Positions 7,601 through 9,223 of a stretch of 9,223 nucleotides of DNA are shown in pieces (position 1 is the stretch's first letter; each line of letters begins with the position of its first letter). The position numbers and the translations under genes were made by a program. Origin of the DNA: Akkermansiaceae bacterium. GTDB taxonomy: Bacteria; Verrucomicrobiota; Verrucomicrobiia; Verrucomicrobiales; Akkermansiaceae. The stretch spans positions 1 through 9,223 of the forward strand of contig JAHDGN010000110.1 of assembly GCA_020627645.1 (NCBI GenBank), given 5' to 3'. Under the pieces are notes generated by a model. The model searched no databases, was not told where the DNA came from, and worked only from the letters and a program-made list of their open reading frames with translations.

Positions 7601-7670
7601 GAAAGTTACCCAGCTCGTCAAAGAGTTTGGGGCGCATTCTGATACGACGGATGAGAAGAAAGACAAGTAA
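4632..7670 (+). CDS. Large exported TPR-repeat protein of the Exb locus
   Basis: 1012 residues. A start of 'MTSNPLFRRPLGVLL' with a hydrophobic run to about residue 27 is a likely Sec signal peptide, so the protein should be periplasmic. The rest is nearly all amphipathic helix pairs of tetratricopeptide type. Clearer repeats lie at about 68-103 (G-Y-C-E-L...F-D-E-A), 121-152, 160-192, 325-355, 451-481, 487-521, 528-562, 567-600, 605-648, 783-811, 856-889 and 895-925. Endings such as 'FLKKYPE', 'VEEEFPG' and 'FWEEYPESP' resemble the repeats of BamD/YbgF-like outer-membrane lipoproteins. No enzyme motif was found. The C-terminus is highly charged (ends 'TTDEKKDK'). No Shine-Dalgarno sequence precedes the ATG. 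Its place after exbB-exbD-exbD suggests a scaffold or partner that receives force from ExbD in the periplasm, like TtpB with TonB2 or the TPR parts of the Agl-Glt motor. That role is inferred. Confidence 0.88.
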   Translation: MTSNPLFRRPLGVLLMILLGLCAPLTGRTVDQYASDATKAMKASKWQEAHTLLSTATSKFDGRALAIFGPRFGWFWYQKGYCELKLRQFDEAAASFKICYEKYKNRAPKEGQRPSVNLFNKKALLMWGHAAKGSEEWKQSIKMYKKFLQERDKNRDTYNIGVLHINMAINHYKLGQLDKGHEFMEKALENKVKWETPNTSIMSVFNVLVEKSIELEKEKDLLGFISRNRSHVKLEPFESHQFTPLLMKLAQDAKDAEMLKTTFELYALIPSTVSIIDDVKARQFLVGDYERTIRDGSMILKKADLDADLVTLEEVNANGQVNEIYAYLNTAVLHEEEENVRGAFAVYEQLELYFPNAAIVSVDKDGKREVRKMREDNLFNLVRTSAVIGEVLITEKYGSLFLRDFPDSKYVDEVRRMMLTSLFFNSEYEKCVEVAEIMMPKLSKPSKQHDICLFVLGGSKHYLGAFYEAQPMLDEYIKTYGGESADKTRLQAATYFQAANRSRLQEFKEAGRLLDKFLKKYPEPRSNIYYPFALFDRANCHYSEEEPEPALKLVTRVEEEFPGVSVMESNFALKGNILQTLKRPAEAEEYYIKALDLAERKKNDLVAGECLFYLTALLGEEPAKGKKNPKLKESVKYYNKFWEEYPESPFKGKVAVAGIPGMAEIGKRKEALERLQVVIADISNEPNTPDLEEVIGSYTEAYLVENSAEELKEHYYNFPGIDSRDKTTRALLRIAIISVFEDELKKAEKEKDQQKIARANADIKTLFGELQTDFKPEEMTPFILVKVGRFINKTRSPMQAVPYFKKALEDKKALEYRLPAMNGLAKSYALGGSSDQKREAIGLLKKVGEESESSSEKAEALFTAAEIHFNLGEYDAVVTKTREYINNRRFRKKNVDCRYLLAQAHDKNGKVEDAIVSYQNFLLPSLAGSIKFSAPSVHRWMELLWSRNGKNSAGVSDRQLAYDSGKKYLRDTSRAITNAKVTEEEHELYEKVTQLVKEFGAHSDTTDEKKDK

Positions 7671-7696
7671 TCGACCGCTTGTAAGGGAAATTAAAC

Positions 7697-7704
7697 TAAG
7701 GAGG
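7697..7704 (+). promoter_or_regulatory. Near-perfect Shine-Dalgarno for the 319-residue gene
   Basis: TAAGGAGG lies eight bases before the ATG at 7713 and is fully complementary to the usual anti-Shine-Dalgarno sequence of 16S rRNA. It is the only strong ribosome binding site in the window and fixes this start. It suggests the last gene is translated independently and efficiently. Confidence 0.85.
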
Positions 7705-7712
7705 ATAAGAAA

Positions 7713-8672
7713 ATGAAAAAGTTAATGGCATTCATGTTGATCGGAGCGTTTGGGGTTCAATTCGCCCCTGCTGAGAAGATCCCGAGCCCGCAAATTTTGA
7801 TCGTTAAACCGAAGCAACGAGGAAAAGGAGTTCAGGGATTTAAAGGATACATCACAGCTGCCGATAAGCGTCGTTTTGAGTGGAAAGAAAGGTTGAAGGC
7901 GACGGTGACTAATCGTGAAAAGCTCAGCGATTGTACGGTTTATTTCATTCAGCCGCCGGTTCTTACTGAGGCTATGTCTCTTTTTAAGGGGAGAAAATAT
8001 GCCGATGCCGCAAAGGAGTTTGAGAAGGCAGCCACGGCATTCCGCAAGATTCGCCGAATGAAAGGGAATCCGGGAGCCTTGTCTGCTTTTTATCAAATGG
8101 AGTGCGCAAGAAAGCTTAAGGATTGGGAGCAGCTCAATCTCTTGATGGGTAAATTTTTGACCGACAGTCTTCTTCACGAAGACCACAAGCTTCAGTATGA
8201 AATCAATAGTGTTGTTTGGGATGCGGTTCGGCAGAAGAACTGGAAGGGTTTGAATATTGTTCTGAATCGAGATGAATGGCGTAAGCGAAAAATGCCTGGA
8301 GCGATGAGGGCCCAGGTTTCCTATGCTCATGCCTTGGCTCTTGAGGGGATCGGTAAGCCAATTGAGGCTTTGACTGCCTACAATAACGTCCTCGTTGCTG
8401 ATTTTGCGGCATCGGAGGAGTTGACGAAAGATGCAGCCCTCAATTGTCTCCGCATCCTGATGGATCAGGAAGATGTCAAGACTGCGATGAAGTTGTATTC
8501 GACTGAGGATCATGATGATCAGTCGAATGGCATGTCGCTGATCAAGGAAGCGATCGGGCTCATTGGTCTTTGGGAGAAGTTCATCGGTGGAGCGGAAAAA
8601 CTTCCGAAGAAGTATGAAAAATTCTTAAAATACCCACCTAAGGGCGCAGCTCCTAAAGACGATGATGAGTAA
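7713..8672 (+). CDS. Exported helical-repeat (TPR-like) protein, function unknown
   Basis: 319 residues. 'MKKLMAFMLIGAFGVQFAPA' is a clear Sec signal peptide with a probable cut after Ala20 (A-P-A before Glu21), so the mature protein is periplasmic. After a short region without recognisable repeats (21-80), helix pairs of TPR type are visible at about 83-116 ('FKGRKYADAAKEFEKAATAF') and 196-231 ('ALALEGIGKPIEALTAYNNV'), with weaker ones between and after. The C-terminal tail is Lys/Pro-rich and ends acidic ('KDDDE'). I do not recognise a named family. It starts 42 bases after the large TPR gene, has a strong ribosome binding site, and is followed by a perfect-stem terminator. It is therefore very probably the last gene of the same transcript and a partner of the large TPR protein. 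Length and context argue for a structural rather than an enzymatic part. Confidence 0.85.
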   Translation: MKKLMAFMLIGAFGVQFAPAEKIPSPQILIVKPKQRGKGVQGFKGYITAADKRRFEWKERLKATVTNREKLSDCTVYFIQPPVLTEAMSLFKGRKYADAAKEFEKAATAFRKIRRMKGNPGALSAFYQMECARKLKDWEQLNLLMGKFLTDSLLHEDHKLQYEINSVVWDAVRQKNWKGLNIVLNRDEWRKRKMPGAMRAQVSYAHALALEGIGKPIEALTAYNNVLVADFAASEELTKDAALNCLRILMDQEDVKTAMKLYSTEDHDDQSNGMSLIKEAIGLIGLWEKFIGGAEKLPKKYEKFLKYPPKGAAPKDDDE

Positions 8673-8705
8673 GGTTGCCGTCTAAGCTTAGAAATCATTC
8701 AACGG

Positions 8706-8736
8706 ATCAGCACCTCATTAGAGGTGCTGATTTTTT
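8706..8736 (+). terminator. Strong intrinsic terminator ending the Exb-TPR locus
   Basis: TCAGCACCTC (8707-8716) pairs perfectly with GAGGTGCTGA (8721-8730) around the loop ATTA. A run of six T (8731-8736) follows. It starts 33 bases after the stop codon of the last gene. Confidence 0.92.
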
Positions 8737-8849
8737 ATCCTACCTATAGTGGTTCGTTGACTTCGAGGGTTAGTGATGTTCTAGACCGAATATTTCATGA
8801 GGTCACCTCGATTCTGTACCATCTCATTGAACTTCAGGTTGTTGTCCTT

Positions 8850-8895
8850 GATTTCGAGGAAAGGCTGAATGCGTATTCAGCCTTTTCTCGAAATT
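8850..8895. repeat. Long hairpin, 20-bp stem, non-coding
   Basis: Bases 8851-8870 pair with 8875-8894 across a GCGT loop: 20 pairs with one G-U, plus a further G-U pair outside. The core is AAGGCTGAAT / ATTCAGCCTT. A-rich and T-rich flanks make it terminator-like on both strands, but only four T follow on the + strand and an upstream terminator already ends the operon. A dispersed intergenic repeat or a bidirectional terminator for a leftward gene beyond the window are the likely explanations. Confidence 0.7.
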
Positions 8896-8973
8896 GGCGT
8901 CCGCCTACTGAAATGCAATGATCTGAGGCGAATTCAAACGGCTTTATGAAATATACTGGCCAACATCTCGGAG

Positions 8974-9075
8974 CTTGGTTGAGGGGGCTTGGATGAGGTT
9001 TTTTTTGGGGTGGCTTGGCGGTTGGAAACCGCCGCCACGAAGCGAGTCGCTTACCAAGCACTTGGTTCGGAGCGA
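8974..9075. repeat. Cluster of an imperfect tandem repeat and three consecutive hairpins
   Basis: CTTGGTTGAGG (8974-8984) is repeated as CTTGGATGAGG (8988-8998) at a 14-base period, followed by eight T. A bulged hairpin comes next: GTGGC (9010-9014) with GCCAC (9034-9038), and GGCGGTT (9017-9023) with AACCGCC (9027-9033). Small hairpins follow, AAGCG/CGCTT and ACCAAG/CTTGGT. The GGCGGTT-GGA-AACCGCC core resembles short palindromic elements I associate with intergenic regions of Verrucomicrobia, though this is from memory and unconfirmed. Confidence 0.5.
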
Positions 9076-9223
9076 GAGATTCAATTGTTGGGCACGGAGA
9101 GGCGATGATAGCTTCGGAGGCTTGAGTAGTCACACCACTTCTAGTTTCAAAACGGCGGGATGATCTTTATGGATCTTCAGCAGAATCTGTGGGTAGGTTT
9201 GGGCTCGGGGAGGTCTCCTAGTT

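Larger units (their letters stand above)
8737..9223. other. Non-coding tail with no supportable gene
   Basis: About 490 bases after the terminator hold no credible coding region on either strand. The short open frames (up to about 100 codons) run through the hairpins described separately, and their products are Pro/Arg/Trp-rich with no domain. From 8745 to 8849 the only structure seen is a palindrome, GAGGTCACCTC (8799-8809). From about 9076 to the end there is a small GGAG-GT-CTCC inverted repeat (9209-9218) and two GATCTT repeats close together; nothing else is recognised. The next gene presumably starts right of the window. Confidence 0.6.

Noticed and set aside
7722..8513. Long open frame (263 codons) on the - strand
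   Set aside because: It lies wholly antisense to the 319-residue gene, which has a signal peptide and a perfect ribosome site. The - strand product has no domain, signal or sensible composition.
8757..8785. Promoter-like TTGACT-17-TCTAGA
   Set aside because: The -35 element is good but the -10 matches only three of six positions and no gene follows within the window.
8724..8921. 65-codon + strand frame after the last terminator
   Set aside because: It begins inside the terminator stem and T-run and ends in the 20-bp-stem hairpin, so its apparent length reflects repeat DNA.
8834..9163. Short frames on both strands (99 and 62 codons) in the tail
   Set aside because: They read through the hairpin cluster and give Pro/Trp/Arg-rich peptides typical of translated palindromic repeats.
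1..9223. CRISPR array, tRNA, rRNA, insertion sequence or prophage
   Set aside because: No regularly spaced repeats, no tRNA-like cloverleaf or rRNA segment recognised by eye, and no transposase, integrase or phage gene.

Overview
The window looks like part of a chromosome of a Gram-negative bacterium of moderate GC content, most likely in the Verrucomicrobiota or a neighbouring PVC lineage. The evidence is indirect. Most genes lack a Shine-Dalgarno sequence. The MFS transporter has a 'GKTFFWPTMLG...KGGAL' signature that I associate with this group. A signal-peptide-bearing ExbB, two ExbD proteins and long periplasmic TPR proteins occur together. There are no rRNA, tRNA, phage, transposase or CRISPR features, and every convincing gene lies on the + strand.

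Region 1 (1-1000): the 3' part of an MFS transporter gene that enters from the left, closed by a clear intrinsic terminator with a UUCG tetraloop. Region 2 (1070-2425): a lipoprotein with a 3D (Asp-Asp-Asp) domain, probably acting on the cell wall, followed 57 bases later by endonuclease III (nth), whose iron-sulfur cysteine spacing is unusual. Region 3 (2567-8740) is the core of the window: exbB - exbD - exbD - a 1012-residue exported TPR protein - a 319-residue exported helical-repeat protein, ending in a perfect-stem terminator. Region 4 (8740-9223): a non-coding tail with a 20-bp-stem hairpin, an imperfect tandem repeat and a run of further hairpins. It looks like dispersed intergenic repeat DNA rather than genes.

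The core locus reads as an envelope machine driven by the proton-motive force. ExbB would form the inner-membrane proton channel. The two different ExbD proteins, each with the conserved membrane aspartate, would form its rotor or plug and reach into the periplasm. The two exported TPR-type proteins would be scaffold or effector parts there. No TonB, TolA, TolB, Pal or TonB-dependent receptor lies in the window, so the output of the machine is unknown. The arrangement recalls the one-ExbB-plus-two-ExbD stator of the Myxococcus Agl gliding motor and the TPR-associated TonB2 (TtpC/TtpB) systems, but it matches neither gene for gene.

Two RNA-level signals divide this locus. A long two-part hairpin sits between exbB and the first exbD. 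A terminator-like hairpin lies only about 35 bases before the large TPR gene. That second hairpin is preceded by a possible 21-codon ORF and by two alternative pairings that could make it an attenuator; this is suggestive, not shown.
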